Assembly: GCA_033765145.1 (NCBI GenBank)
Contig: JANRIH010000021.1
Location: 1 to 64,000 of the forward strand
Length of the DNA stretch: 64,000 bases
Direction: 5' to 3'
Source: JAGVSR01 sp033765145
GTDB taxonomy: Bacteria > Pseudomonadota > Alphaproteobacteria > Rhizobiales > Hyphomicrobiaceae
Shown: positions 44,015-51,785 of the stretch, one piece after another
Numbering within the stretch: position 1 is the stretch's first letter
Layout of the letters: each line of letters starts with the position of its first letter
Position numbers and translations under genes: made by a program
The notes under the pieces: generated by a model
Seen by the model: only the letters and a program-made list of their open reading frames with translations
Told to the model about the DNA's origin: nothing
Databases searched by the model: none

Positions 44015-45007
44015 ATGACGACGGGTACGGCGGCGGGCGGGCTCATCACGGTGTTCGGCGGCAGCGGGTTCGTCGGCCGCTATATCGTCCGGGCGCTCGC
44101 CAAAAAGGGCTGGCGGGTCCGCGCGGCATGTCGCCGTCCTGATCTTGCCGGGCACCTCCAACCGATGGGCGCCGTCGGCCAGATCCACGCGGTTCAGGCC
44201 AATTTGCGCTACCCGGATTCCGTCAGGGCCGCGGTGCAGGGCGCGGACGCTGTCGTCAATTGCGTTGGCATCCTGGCCGAGAGCGGGCGGCAGTCGTTCC
44301 GCAAGCTACAGGATGAAGGCGCCCGCGCCGTCGCGAAGGCCTGTCGCGAGGCGGGGGCCAAGCAACTTGTCCATCTCTCTGCCATCGGCGCCGACGCGCG
44401 CGCGTCTGCCCGCTATGCCCGGACAAAGGGGGAAGGGGAACGCGCGGTTCTCGAAGAGTTTCCCGACGCCGTGATCCTGAGGCCGTCGATCGTATTCGGA
44501 CCCGAGGATGATTTCTTCAACCGCTTCGCGGCCATGGCCCAGGTGTCGCCACTGCTGCCGCTGATCGGTGGCGGACGGACGCGCTTCCAGCCGGTTTACG
44601 TGGGCGACGTCGCCGCGGCCGCCGTCATAGCGATCGAAGGCGGGGCGAAGCCGGGCACCATCTACGAGCTGGGTGGCCCCGAGACGCTCTCGTTCCGCGA
44701 ACTTCTGGACCGGACGCAGGATTACGCGGGACGCCACCGTGCGTATCTCGGTATGCCGTTCTGGATGGCGAAGATGCAGGCCGTCGCCACGATGCCTCTG
44801 GCGCTTGTCGCCAACACGCTCCGCCCCGTGACGCTCGATCAGGTGAAGATGCTCGAGCGGGACAACGTGGTCTCCGAGCTTGCCCAGAAGGAAGGCCGGA
44901 CACTGAAGGGTCTCGGGATCGCGACACCGCATGCCGTGGGTACGATCGTCCCCGGCTACCTGGAGCGGTTCCAGCCGAAGGGTCAGTTCGCGCACTATCG
45001 GCGCTGA
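44015..45007 (+). CDS. NDUFA9-like complex I-associated NAD(P)-binding protein
   Basis: The 330-residue protein has a Rossmann start LITVFGGSGFVGRYIVRALA and an SDR-type fold (VVNCVGILAE, LVHLSAIGAD, YARTKGEGERAV with the Tyr and Lys, ILRPSIVFGPEDDFFNRFA). These segments match the alphaproteobacterial homologues of mitochondrial complex I subunit NDUFA9. It probably associates with NADH:quinone oxidoreductase. It starts about 130 bases after the divergent tRNA-Leu. Confidence 0.88.
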   Translation: MTTGTAAGGLITVFGGSGFVGRYIVRALAKKGWRVRAACRRPDLAGHLQPMGAVGQIHAVQANLRYPDSVRAAVQGADAVVNCVGILAESGRQSFRKLQDEGARAVAKACREAGAKQLVHLSAIGADARASARYARTKGEGERAVLEEFPDAVILRPSIVFGPEDDFFNRFAAMAQVSPLLPLIGGGRTRFQPVYVGDVAAAAVIAIEGGAKPGTIYELGGPETLSFRELLDRTQDYAGRHRAYLGMPFWMAKMQAVATMPLALVANTLRPVTLDQVKMLERDNVVSELAQKEGRTLKGLGIATPHAVGTIVPGYLERFQPKGQFAHYRR

Positions 45008-45033
45008 TGCCAGAGCACCCGGGTCGCTGAGAA

Positions 45034-45954
45034 ATGGGGGACCGAGTGCCAGCCGCCAGAGCGCCAATTGTCAGAGCGCCAGTTTGCAAACCACAAGGCG
45101 CGGGACGGTTGGCGAAACTTGCCGAAAAGGCCCGGTTGTACGGCGAGGAATTGCGCTTCGCCTGGCGCGCGCCGACAACGCTTGGCGGGTCTTTTCGTCT
45201 GATGGCGATGACGGCTGAGTTTCACGCCCGCAACGGAATGAAGTTCCGGTCGGATGACGACCGCCGCACGCGCCTTTCGTTCGATCTGTCGGGCTACCCT
45301 CTCGACCTGGAATTGCGCCGGAACGGCAGCGACCTCGCGGTGCTCTACGAAGTCCTGGCCCGCGAGGCGTATTTCGTTCCAGCCGACACGCTGCCGCCCG
45401 AGCGTGTGCGGACGATCGTCGACGCCGGCGCGAACATCGGTCTGACGGCGCTCTACTTCGCGTCGCGCTATCCGAATGCGCGCATTCTGGCCATCGAGCC
45501 CAATGCGGACAACTTCGAGCTTCTGAAGGGCAATACGGCGAGGGAACCGCGCATTGCGGCCGTCGAAGCCGGTGTCACGCCACTGCCGCGCCAGAAGCTG
45601 TTCATCGGCAATACCGGACCTGCGTGGAGCTACCGATCGAACAGCGCCGGCCAAGGTCTCGAGGTGCGCGGCGCATCGCTCTCAGAATTGATGGCCGACC
45701 ATGGGTTCGAAACCATCGATCTCCTGAAGATCGACATCGAAGGCGCGGAACGGGAGATTTTCGCCAAGGCCGACTTTCTCGATCGAACCGGAACGATCGT
45801 GGCCGAACTGCACGGACGTTACGATATCGACGCGTTCAATCGCCATCTCGCGCGGTCTGGGCACGTGGCGCGCCTCAATCCCCACGCCCGCGATCCGGCC
45901 GTGGTGCTTGCGACGCCGACAGTCGAGACGTCGAACAGTTCGGATCGGCTCTAG
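45034..45954 (+). CDS. FkbM family methyltransferase
   Basis: The SAM-dependent methyltransferase has motif I in TIVDAGANIGLTALYFASRY, an acidic loop IEPNADNFELL, and the FkbM C-terminal signature IDLLKIDIEGAEREIFA. The 306-residue start is uncertain: the first 25 residues are encoded by a repetitive stretch (CAGAGCGCCA occurs at 45055 and 45071), and a later start is possible. It may methylate a surface glycan. It is followed by a strong bidirectional terminator. Confidence 0.85.
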   Translation: MGDRVPAARAPIVRAPVCKPQGAGRLAKLAEKARLYGEELRFAWRAPTTLGGSFRLMAMTAEFHARNGMKFRSDDDRRTRLSFDLSGYPLDLELRRNGSDLAVLYEVLAREAYFVPADTLPPERVRTIVDAGANIGLTALYFASRYPNARILAIEPNADNFELLKGNTAREPRIAAVEAGVTPLPRQKLFIGNTGPAWSYRSNSAGQGLEVRGASLSELMADHGFETIDLLKIDIEGAEREIFAKADFLDRTGTIVAELHGRYDIDAFNRHLARSGHVARLNPHARDPAVVLATPTVETSNSSDRL

Positions 45955-46004
45955 TATTCTGCCGGAGTCCGTCGCAGCAGATCGCGGCGACGGCCACGCA
46001 ACAA

Positions 46005-46030
46005 AAAAGCCCCGGCGAACCGGGGCTTTT
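46005..46030. terminator. Bidirectional rho-independent terminator
   Basis: AAAAGCCCCGG-CGAA-CCGGGGCTTTT is a perfect 11-bp stem with a tetraloop and T-runs in both directions. It lies between the FkbM gene (+) and the hsp20-DUF1150 unit (-), which converge here, so it can end both transcripts. Confidence 0.93.
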
Positions 46031-46055
46031 CAGTCTGGGATCATTCGGTCTGGGA

Positions 46056-46349
46056 TCAGTGGACGCTCGCGATGGAAAGTTCGCCGTCCATCGCATGGCT
46101 CAACGCCGCCTGTCGGGTATCCGTCAGCGCGATCGGTGTTCCGTCCGCGGCGTGGAGCGCAAACAGGCTCACACCCGACGGCAGTCCTTCGATGGCCGGG
46201 AACATTTCACGGGCCTCTTCGGACGACAGCGACTTGATGTAAGCGACCTCACCGCCGCCCAATCGGGCCAGTTCGATCTGGCTCATGACCGGCGCGTGCA
46301 GCGCTGCCAGCGACTCGGGCTTGGATTTCTTCGGTGTAGTTTCGTTCAT
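46056..46349 (-). CDS. DUF1150 family protein
   Basis: The start MNETTPKKSK has GAGGAGG upstream and gives 97 residues. The product is a small soluble protein, typically found just downstream of hsp20 genes in Hyphomicrobiales: IELARLGGGEVAYIKSL and VSLFALHAADGTPIALTDTR (split here) match the family. The function is unknown. Co-transcription with hsp20 suggests a stress role. Confidence 0.85.
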   Translation of the reverse strand: MNETTPKKSKPESLAALHAPVMSQIELARLGGGEVAYIKSLSSEEAREMFPAIEGLPSGVSLFALHAADGTPIALTDTRQAALSHAMDGELSIASVH

Positions 46350-46481
46350 GACGCACTTCCTCCTCGGGGAGAAGCTTCCGGACGTCACGGCGGGGAGCAC
46401 CAGCCCCACAGCGGGATGCCTTAGGCACCCTTCCGGGAATAGTCCTATGATTCAGAGGTATTGGCTGTAGCGCGGCGGCAC

Positions 46482-46919
46482 CTACGGCCTCAATTTGCTC
46501 TGGCCAATCTCGATGCGCTTGATGAGCCGTTCCGGCTCGTGGCGAATGAGATCGATACACAAGATGCCGTTCTCGAGCCCGGCCTTGTGCACCTCGATGC
46601 CGTCGGCGAGCAGGAATGTCTTCGAGAACTGCCGCGCGGCAATGCCGCGGTAGATATAGTCGCGTTCGCCCTCATCCTGCGACTTGCCGCGAATGATGAG
46701 TTGCTTGTCTTCGAGCGTGATATCGAGGTCGTCGCGCGTGAAACCGGCGACGGCCAGCGTGATCCTGAGAAGCTCGGAGTTGGCACCCTCAGCCGCGATG
46801 CGCTCGATGTTGTAGGGTGGGTATCCCCCACTTGCGCTCTTGCTCGCGCGGTCGATCATTCGCTCGATTTCCTCGAACCCGAGCAGCAGAGGGTTCGAGA
46901 GCATGGTCATCCGTGACAT
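46482..46919 (-). CDS. Small heat-shock protein Hsp20 (IbpA type)
   Basis: The 145-residue alpha-crystallin-domain chaperone binds unfolding proteins and prevents aggregation. The N-terminus has GFEEIERMIDRASKS and YPPYNIER, typical of class A rhizobial sHsps. The core domain runs ITLAVAGFTRDDLDITLED to FSKTFLLADGIEVHKAGLENGIL, with the GILCIDL motif. An RpoH-type promoter and a possible thermometer hairpin lie upstream, and DUF1150 follows. Confidence 0.93.
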   Translation of the reverse strand: MSRMTMLSNPLLLGFEEIERMIDRASKSASGGYPPYNIERIAAEGANSELLRITLAVAGFTRDDLDITLEDKQLIIRGKSQDEGERDYIYRGIAARQFSKTFLLADGIEVHKAGLENGILCIDLIRHEPERLIKRIEIGQSKLRP

Positions 46920-46924
46920 GGCGG

Positions 46925-46950
46925 CGGGTCCTTTCCAATGAAGCGACCGC
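46925..46950 (-). promoter_or_regulatory. Possible RNA-thermometer hairpin covering the hsp20 ribosome-binding site
   Basis: On the minus strand GGTC-GC-TTC-ATTG-GAA-AG-GACC (46948-46927) can fold with a GC/AG internal mismatch. It extends by GC pairs with one bulge. The 3' arm contains AAGGA, the ribosome-binding site nine bases before the ATG. A weak, mismatch-containing stem over the site is the design of ROSE-type thermometers that control rhizobial hsp genes. I do not see the full multi-stem ROSE layout. Confidence 0.4.
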
Positions 46951-47026
46951 AGTAATCGTCCCGGAGCGGTGCCGACTGGCCAACCACTCCCCTGCCGCCA
47001 GTTCCGGCCGACAGGACTTGACGATC

Positions 47027-47054
47027 ATATGGGGTCGGGTCGCCGTCGTTCAAG
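47027..47054 (-). promoter_or_regulatory. RpoH (sigma-32) promoter of hsp20
   Basis: On the minus strand CTTGAA (47054-47049) is followed after 14 bases by CCCCATAT (47034-47027). This matches the heat-shock sigma consensus CTTGAA-N13..17-CCCCATnT almost perfectly. It lies about 110-135 bases upstream of the hsp20 start, leaving a roughly 100-base leader that includes the hairpin over the ribosome-binding site. Confidence 0.75.
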
Positions 47055-47163
47055 CGCACGATCTAGGGCAAATTGAACGGTGTTGCTTTGGCGATGGCCG
47101 CCGCCACCGGCCCGAAGCCACGGCGCCGAGGTCCCCAGTCGGAACTGCGGTTGGGCGCTCGCC

Positions 47164-48993
47164 TCAACCCTCGAATTCCTCGCGCAGCATCTCGAGTTCG
47201 AGCCATCGCTCTTCAAGCGCGGCGAGCTGCGCCTCGGCCTTTGACAAGTCGCGGCCGGCCGCTTCGAAGCCCTTGGGATCGCGCGCATAGAACGACGGAT
47301 CGGCAAGGCTCTGCTGCAGGCGCCCCACTTCGGCGCCGAGCGCTTCGATGTCGCCCGGCAGCGTTTCGAGCGCGTGCTTGTCCTTGAAGGAAAGCTTGCG
47401 CTTCGTCGGAACAGGCGCGGCCGCGAACGGAGGCGCGGGCGGCGCAGCCTCGCCGGCGGGGCGGCTGCCGGTACGACCGGTCTCGGATTTCCGCGCGAGG
47501 TCCTGACCTTTGCGCTGCACGAGCATGTCCGAATAACCGCCCGCATACTCGACCCACTGGCCATCGCCTTCAGCCGCGATGACGCTCGTCACCACGCGAT
47601 CCAGAAAATCGCGATCGTGGCTGACGAGAATGACCGTGCCGGGGTAGTCACCGAGGAGTTCCTGCAGGAGATCGAGCGTCTCGAGGTCGAGGTCGTTGGT
47701 TGGCTCGTCGAGCACGAGAACATTCGAAGGCTTCGCGAGCGCGCGCGCCAGCATGAGCCGTCCCCGCTCGCCGCCCGAGAGCACCTTAAGGGGCGAACGC
47801 ACCTGTTCGGACGAGAACAGGAAATCCTTCATGTAGCTTGCGACGTGGCGCGACTGACCGTTGATAATGACCTGATCGCCTCGCCCGCCTGTCATCGCTT
47901 CCGCGACGGTCCAATCTGGTTTCAACTCGTCGCGCTTCTGGTCAAGCGACACGATGTCGAGCGACTGTCCGAGGCGAATGTCGCCCCGATCCGGCGGAAG
48001 CTGGCCCATGAGCATTTTGAGCAGTGTCGTCTTGCCGGCGCCGTTCGGGCCGACGACACCGATCCTGTCACCGCGCAGGATGAGCGTCGAGAAGTCGTCC
48101 ACGATCGTCCGCTCGCCGAAGCTCTTGGAAATACCCTTGGCCTCGACGATGAGCCGGCTCGACGCGCCGCCCTCGCTCGCGACGAGGCGCACATTCCCCT
48201 GGCTTTTGCGCCAGTCCTTGCGCTCCTGGCGCAGCGCCGCGAGTTCCTTGACGCGCCGCACGTTCCGTTTCCGCCTCGCAGTGACGCCACCGTGCATCCA
48301 CTGGTCTTCGCGCACGATCTTGCGGTCGAGTTTGTGCCGCTCGGTTTCCTCCTGCTCGAGAACCTCGTCGCGCCAAGTCTCGAAGTGCTGGAATCCCCGC
48401 TCCATGACGCGCGTGCGTCCGCGGTCGATCCAGACCGTCGTGCGGGAGAGCGTTTCGAGGAGGCGGCGGTCGTGGCTGATGAGGACGATTCCGGCTTTCA
48501 TCGGCCGCAGGGTCGATTCGAGCCATTCGATCGCCGGCAGATCGAGATGATTGGTCGGTTCGTCGAGGAGAAGCACGTCGGGATCGGCGGCTATTGCGCG
48601 CGCGATGGCGGCGCGCCGGGCCTCGCCGCCCGACAGGCGCGCCGGCGCCTCGTCGCCCGTGAGCCCGAGTTCGTTCAGGAGAAAGCGTGCCCGGTAGGGA
48701 TCATCGACCGCGCCGAGGCCCGCAACGACGTAGTCGAGCACGGTCGAGTGATCCCCGAAATCCGGTTCCTGCGCGAGATAACGCACGAGCGCACCGGGAT
48801 GCCGGAAGACTTCGCCCGCATCGGGCTCGACCATGCCTGCGGCGACCTTGAGAAGCGTCGATTTTCCGGAGCCATTGCGTCCGACGAGACCGATCCGGTC
48901 ACCGGGCGCAACAGTCAAATCAGCGCCTTCGAGAAGCGGCGTTCCGCCGAACGTCAGGTGGATGTCATGAAGGGAGAGAAGCTGCGCGGCCAT
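47164..48993 (-). CDS. uup: ABC-F family ATPase (Uup-like)
   Basis: The 609-residue soluble protein has two ABC domains and no membrane segment. Walker A sites are GRNGSGKSTL and GPNGAGKTTL; signatures are LSGGEARRAAIARAI and LSGGERGRLMLARAL; Walker B sites end LLLDEPTNHLDLP and LVLDEPTNDLD. A linker near residues 230-280 is Arg/Lys-rich, and the C-terminus is a coiled-coil-like segment (DIEALGAEVGRLQQSL), as in Uup. Proteins of this class act on ribosomes or DNA. Its start lies 16 bases from the left island repeat. Confidence 0.92.
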   Translation of the reverse strand: MAAQLLSLHDIHLTFGGTPLLEGADLTVAPGDRIGLVGRNGSGKSTLLKVAAGMVEPDAGEVFRHPGALVRYLAQEPDFGDHSTVLDYVVAGLGAVDDPYRARFLLNELGLTGDEAPARLSGGEARRAAIARAIAADPDVLLLDEPTNHLDLPAIEWLESTLRPMKAGIVLISHDRRLLETLSRTTVWIDRGRTRVMERGFQHFETWRDEVLEQEETERHKLDRKIVREDQWMHGGVTARRKRNVRRVKELAALRQERKDWRKSQGNVRLVASEGGASSRLIVEAKGISKSFGERTIVDDFSTLILRGDRIGVVGPNGAGKTTLLKMLMGQLPPDRGDIRLGQSLDIVSLDQKRDELKPDWTVAEAMTGGRGDQVIINGQSRHVASYMKDFLFSSEQVRSPLKVLSGGERGRLMLARALAKPSNVLVLDEPTNDLDLETLDLLQELLGDYPGTVILVSHDRDFLDRVVTSVIAAEGDGQWVEYAGGYSDMLVQRKGQDLARKSETGRTGSRPAGEAAPPAPPFAAAPVPTKRKLSFKDKHALETLPGDIEALGAEVGRLQQSLADPSFYARDPKGFEAAGRDLSKAEAQLAALEERWLELEMLREEFEG

Positions 48994-49008
48994 GGCGCCG
49001 TGGTGCTA

Positions 49009-49031
49009 CTAGATGCACCGCCCCCCGTCCA
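49009..49031. repeat. Left direct repeat (attL-like)
   Basis: CTAGATGCACCGCCCCCCGT plus CCA. It differs from the right copy by G for A at its seventh base. On the minus strand it would encode VDGGRCI-stop, the end of the SDR protein, but no SDR sequence precedes it. It sits 15 bases before the uup start codon. Confidence 0.75.
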
Positions 49032-49057
49032 GTTGCCATTGCGCGTCGGGCTCACTT

Positions 49058-49447
49058 CTATTCAGCCGCGACTCGTCGCTTTGGAAACAAGTCTTCCACG
49101 CGCTCCTGCGCGCGCTCCCACATCAGATCGACGAGCTGATTGTGTGTGAGCTTCGGCGCCTTGGTTCCCCTGGCCGGCTTCCGGACGAATTCGTAGTCGA
49201 GCGCAATTTTCTCGGCCTGTTTCTGGGGCATCGACATGAACGTTCTTCGAAACTCCTCCGGACCATTCATGGCGATCAGGTAGGGGTCGATGGCTGCCAA
49301 CGCCTCATCGCCCCGGAACACGACTTTGTGGCCAACGGCCTCCAAGAGGCGACGCGCAAAAGTCGGGTTGGCAAGCGCCTCGTCACGAATGATCTGAAAG
49401 AGATTCTCGATGGCTGTCGAAGGGTCGATCGGCTTGCGGGTGTCCAT
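49058..49447 (-). CDS. Conserved hypothetical helical protein of the island operon
   Basis: The ATG at 49447 has GGAGG eight bases upstream and gives 129 residues with no signal peptide or membrane helix. It is predicted mostly helical: IENLFQIIRDEALANPTFAR, ALAAIDPYLIAMNGPEEFRR, then LTHNQLVDLMWERAQERVED. The pattern (a helix with NPxFARRLxEAV, then FRRTF, then a C-terminal SAP-like KLTHNQLVDLMWE segment) resembles conserved alphaproteobacterial hypotheticals. I cannot assign a function. It starts 22 bases after the ParA stop. Confidence 0.7.
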   Translation of the reverse strand: MDTRKPIDPSTAIENLFQIIRDEALANPTFARRLLEAVGHKVVFRGDEALAAIDPYLIAMNGPEEFRRTFMSMPQKQAEKIALDYEFVRKPARGTKAPKLTHNQLVDLMWERAQERVEDLFPKRRVAAE

Positions 49448-49469
49448 GTCCACGCCTCCAGGAATTGAA

Positions 49470-50330
49470 TCAGAATATAGCACGCGCGAGGGCTTCTGCC
49501 ACATTCGTGACGGACCGGCTGACGGGACTGAACCGCGGCTTCTCGTATTTTTGTCCGTAAGTCCGCAGTACCCCATGGTCTCGCCGCGTGATCTTGCCGA
49601 ATTGCTCCCTGAGCGGGACCGGATCTCCGCGAACATTGAAGTGCTTCCGCAGCGCGTCGATGTTCGCTCGATGTTCGATGACGTTCTGATACTTCATGAC
49701 AACAATCGAGCGGTTGTCCGCATCCGACATCCCCAATGCCCGCTCGACTCCAAGTTCGAAGAAGTCGCGGGTGCTCCGGATCGACACGTCGTCGAGGAGT
49801 GTCGGCGAGATGATGTGGTCGGCAAGCGGAAGTGCCGCTCTGGTCAGGGTCACAAGGCCGGGAGGACAATCGAGCAGCACGCACTCGTAGTCCCGTTGGA
49901 CCTTAAGAATAAATTTCTGCAGGAGCTGTCTTCGGCCAGCAACGGGATCACCACCATTGGAATAAAGTTTGCGATCGTAGTCATACTCAGTCAGCCAGAG
50001 GCTAGGTACGCTTGGAAGCAGGGACACGAAGCTACGCGAATTGCCGTGGAGTTCCCTGAGATCGCTCGCACGGTGCTCGATGTAAGCAGGCAAGGGCTGC
50101 ATCGCACCGCGATCATGATCGATGAACGCCTGCGGCAAAGTGCGATTGGCGAGTTCGCAGGCTTCGATCCCTCTTCTGGACAAAAGCATATAGCTGACAC
50201 TCGCCTGAGGATCGAGGTCGATGACGAGAACCCGCAAATTTAGCTTGAGGGCCCAATGTTCTGCCAACAAAAGTGTGAGCGTGGACTTGCCGACACCACC
50301 TTTGAGATTTGCGACCGCGACGGTTTTCAT
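49470..50330 (-). CDS. ParA/MinD-type ATPase of the island operon
   Basis: The 286-residue protein has the deviant Walker A of the ParA superfamily, LKGGVGKSTLTLLLAEHW at residues 9-26 with the signature first Lys. It also has Walker A' LVIDLDPQASVSY and Walker B CVLLDCPPGLVTLTRAAL. It probably dimerises on ATP and may bind DNA or a partner. There is no ParB gene beside it, so chromosome partitioning is unlikely. Its ATG overlaps the stop of the nuclease-like gene (ATGA), which suggests coupled production of the two proteins. Confidence 0.88.
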   Translation of the reverse strand: MKTVAVANLKGGVGKSTLTLLLAEHWALKLNLRVLVIDLDPQASVSYMLLSRRGIEACELANRTLPQAFIDHDRGAMQPLPAYIEHRASDLRELHGNSRSFVSLLPSVPSLWLTEYDYDRKLYSNGGDPVAGRRQLLQKFILKVQRDYECVLLDCPPGLVTLTRAALPLADHIISPTLLDDVSIRSTRDFFELGVERALGMSDADNRSIVVMKYQNVIEHRANIDALRKHFNVRGDPVPLREQFGKITRRDHGVLRTYGQKYEKPRFSPVSRSVTNVAEALARAIF

Positions 50331-50950
50331 GGACCCCTCGACATGAACTGGGAGATCGCAGTCTCAATAGCTCTCTGGTTGACCTCGCTGAAGCGGCTGA
50401 CGATGAACTCGTCGAGGTCTCGCGGATCCAAGGATCGGAGTCGGGCGTCACGCCAAATCTTGAACGTTCTGCGGTCGTTGGGATCATGGACGGTGATCAA
50501 GCCGATACCATTGGAATCGCAGCAAGCATCGATCTCGTTGAAACTGTCTCCGGCCTCGCAAGTGCACGTGTCACGGTTCCAAACGAGGAAAGAGCGGTTT
50601 GCGAAGCGATTGTGGCTCAATGCCTCGTAGACGGACGTCAATTGTGAACCACCACGTTGTGTTTTGACCTCGAACGTCATCAACTCGATGCGAACGTTTG
50701 GCTCGAATCTCGCGCGGATAATTGCGATGGCGCTAACGTCCGGCCTACTCCACCTTCCGCCGTTCGGCGCTTGCAGACGGGCCGTGTCCTCGACGAACAC
50801 ACGACAGCTTCCGAAGCGAGGTTTGACGTTCTGAGCAAACTCTGACACCAGAAAATCGCTCAAAGACTGGTAGATGGCGTGTTCGTCGGAGACGAGGTTG
50901 GCCCGGCCGAACCGACCGTCAGGATCGCATTTGGTGCATACTCGAGTCAC
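50327..50950 (-). CDS. PD-(D/E)XK nuclease-like protein of the island operon
   Basis: From the GTG at 50950 the product has 207 residues. The core has Asp71 in GRWSRPDVSAIAI and Glu94-x-Lys96 in ELMTFEVKTQ, the spacing of a PD-(D/E)XK active site, followed by VYEALSHNRFANRSFLVW and GIGLITVHDP. I know this arrangement from uncharacterised proteins annotated as restriction-endonuclease-like. A CxxC pair (CTKC) is near the N-terminus and a Cys cluster (CTC, ACC) is at 129-144. The start is uncertain: the frame is open up to 51118 but that would overlap the SDR gene. The stop overlaps the ParA start. Confidence 0.7.
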   Translation of the reverse strand: MTRVCTKCDPDGRFGRANLVSDEHAIYQSLSDFLVSEFAQNVKPRFGSCRVFVEDTARLQAPNGGRWSRPDVSAIAIIRARFEPNVRIELMTFEVKTQRGGSQLTSVYEALSHNRFANRSFLVWNRDTCTCEAGDSFNEIDACCDSNGIGLITVHDPNDRRTFKIWRDARLRSLDPRDLDEFIVSRFSEVNQRAIETAISQFMSRGP

Positions 50951-51035
50951 GGGCCCAACCGTACGAAAATGAATTGTTATCCGAATACGGCGGATCGCCA
51001 AGGTCGCGCAAGCCCGCTCGAAGCATGTCAAATCT

Positions 51036-51058
51036 CTAGATACACCGCCCCCCGTCCA
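51036..51058. repeat. Right direct repeat (attR-like), 3' end of SDR gene
   Basis: CTAGATACACCGCCCCCCGT plus CCA. It contains the SDR stop codon (TAG on the minus strand) and its last six codons. It is matched by the copy at 49009. Confidence 0.75.
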
Positions 51059-51785
51059 CCTCGATGGCGACGCCGGTGATGAAGTGGGAGGCGGGGTCGG
51101 CGAGAAAGAGCGCGGCATTCGCGATGTCGGTCGGCTTCGACATGCGGCCCAAGGGAATGCCCGCGATGAATTTCTGCCGGTTCTCCGGCGTGTCCTCGAG
51201 GCCCATGAATTGCCCGAGCATACCCGTCTCGCCGATCACGGGATTGATGGCATTGACCCGGATGTTCTTCGACGCGAGTTCGGCCGCCATGGATTTCGTG
51301 AGAGTGATCGCAGCCCCTTTGGAGCCATTGTACCACGTGAGGCCCGGGCGCGGTCTGACGCCCGCCGTCGACGCGGTGATGATAATCGAGCCGCCGCCCG
51401 CGCGTTCGAGATGGGGCACCGCCGCAAGCGTCGTCAGATAGATGGATTTGACGTTGACGGCGTAGATCCGGTCAAACTCGTCTTCGCTGACGCTCAGCAG
51501 TGACTGGTTCTTGTGCGTGAACCCGGCATTGTTGACAACGATATCGAGACCACCGAAACGCGCCACCGCGCCCTCGATCATGCGGTCGACGTCGGACTTC
51601 ACCGACACGTCGCCCTGACATGCAGCCGCCCCGTCTCCGATGCGGCGCGCAGCGGCCTCGGCCTTCGCGCCGTCGAGATCGGCGATCAGCACGCGCGCGC
51701 CTTGGGCGGCGAACGCTTCGGCGATGCCGAGCCCGAACCCGGACGCGCCGCCGGTCACGATGGCACGGAGCCCCTTGAGCCTCAC
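51036..51785 (-). CDS. Short-chain dehydrogenase/reductase
   Basis: The 249-residue oxidoreductase has the cofactor motif GGASGFGLGIAEAFAAQGA, NNAGFTHK, the catalytic Ser/Tyr/Lys in IIITASTAGVRP and WYNGSKGAAITLTK, and the C-terminal FITGVAIEVDGGRCI. It resembles 3-oxoacyl-ACP reductase-like glucose/3-hydroxy-acid dehydrogenases; the substrate is unknown. The GTG start overlaps the pheA stop (GTGA). Its 3' end is the duplicated repeat of the putative island. Confidence 0.9.
   Translation of the reverse strand: MRLKGLRAIVTGGASGFGLGIAEAFAAQGARVLIADLDGAKAEAAARRIGDGAAACQGDVSVKSDVDRMIEGAVARFGGLDIVVNNAGFTHKNQSLLSVSEDEFDRIYAVNVKSIYLTTLAAVPHLERAGGGSIIITASTAGVRPRPGLTWYNGSKGAAITLTKSMAAELASKNIRVNAINPVIGETGMLGQFMGLEDTPENRQKFIAGIPLGRMSKPTDIANAALFLADPASHFITGVAIEVDGGRCI

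Larger units (their letters stand above)
49009..51058. mobile_element. Putative 2-kb genomic island between direct repeats
   Basis: Two 23-bp direct repeats (49009-49031 and 51036-51058) match at 22 of 23 positions. The right copy encodes the last residues and stop of the SDR gene (VDGGRCI-stop); the left copy lies just in front of uup and has no gene body attached. The flanks of the two copies are unrelated. Between them is a tight three-gene minus-strand operon: nuclease-like protein, ParA-type ATPase, small conserved protein. The interior is poorer in G+C (31 of 60 at 49921-49980). No integrase is present, so the element would be non-autonomous. Confidence 0.6.

Noticed and set aside
45009..45090. 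Short repeats of CAGAGCGCCA before the FkbM gene
   Set aside because: The copies are short and irregular, partly encode the uncertain N-terminus, and do not form a regular array; a chance low-complexity stretch is more likely.
47374..49149. 591-codon plus-strand open frame
   Set aside because: It is antisense to the ABC-F gene; composition and lack of motifs indicate a shadow frame.
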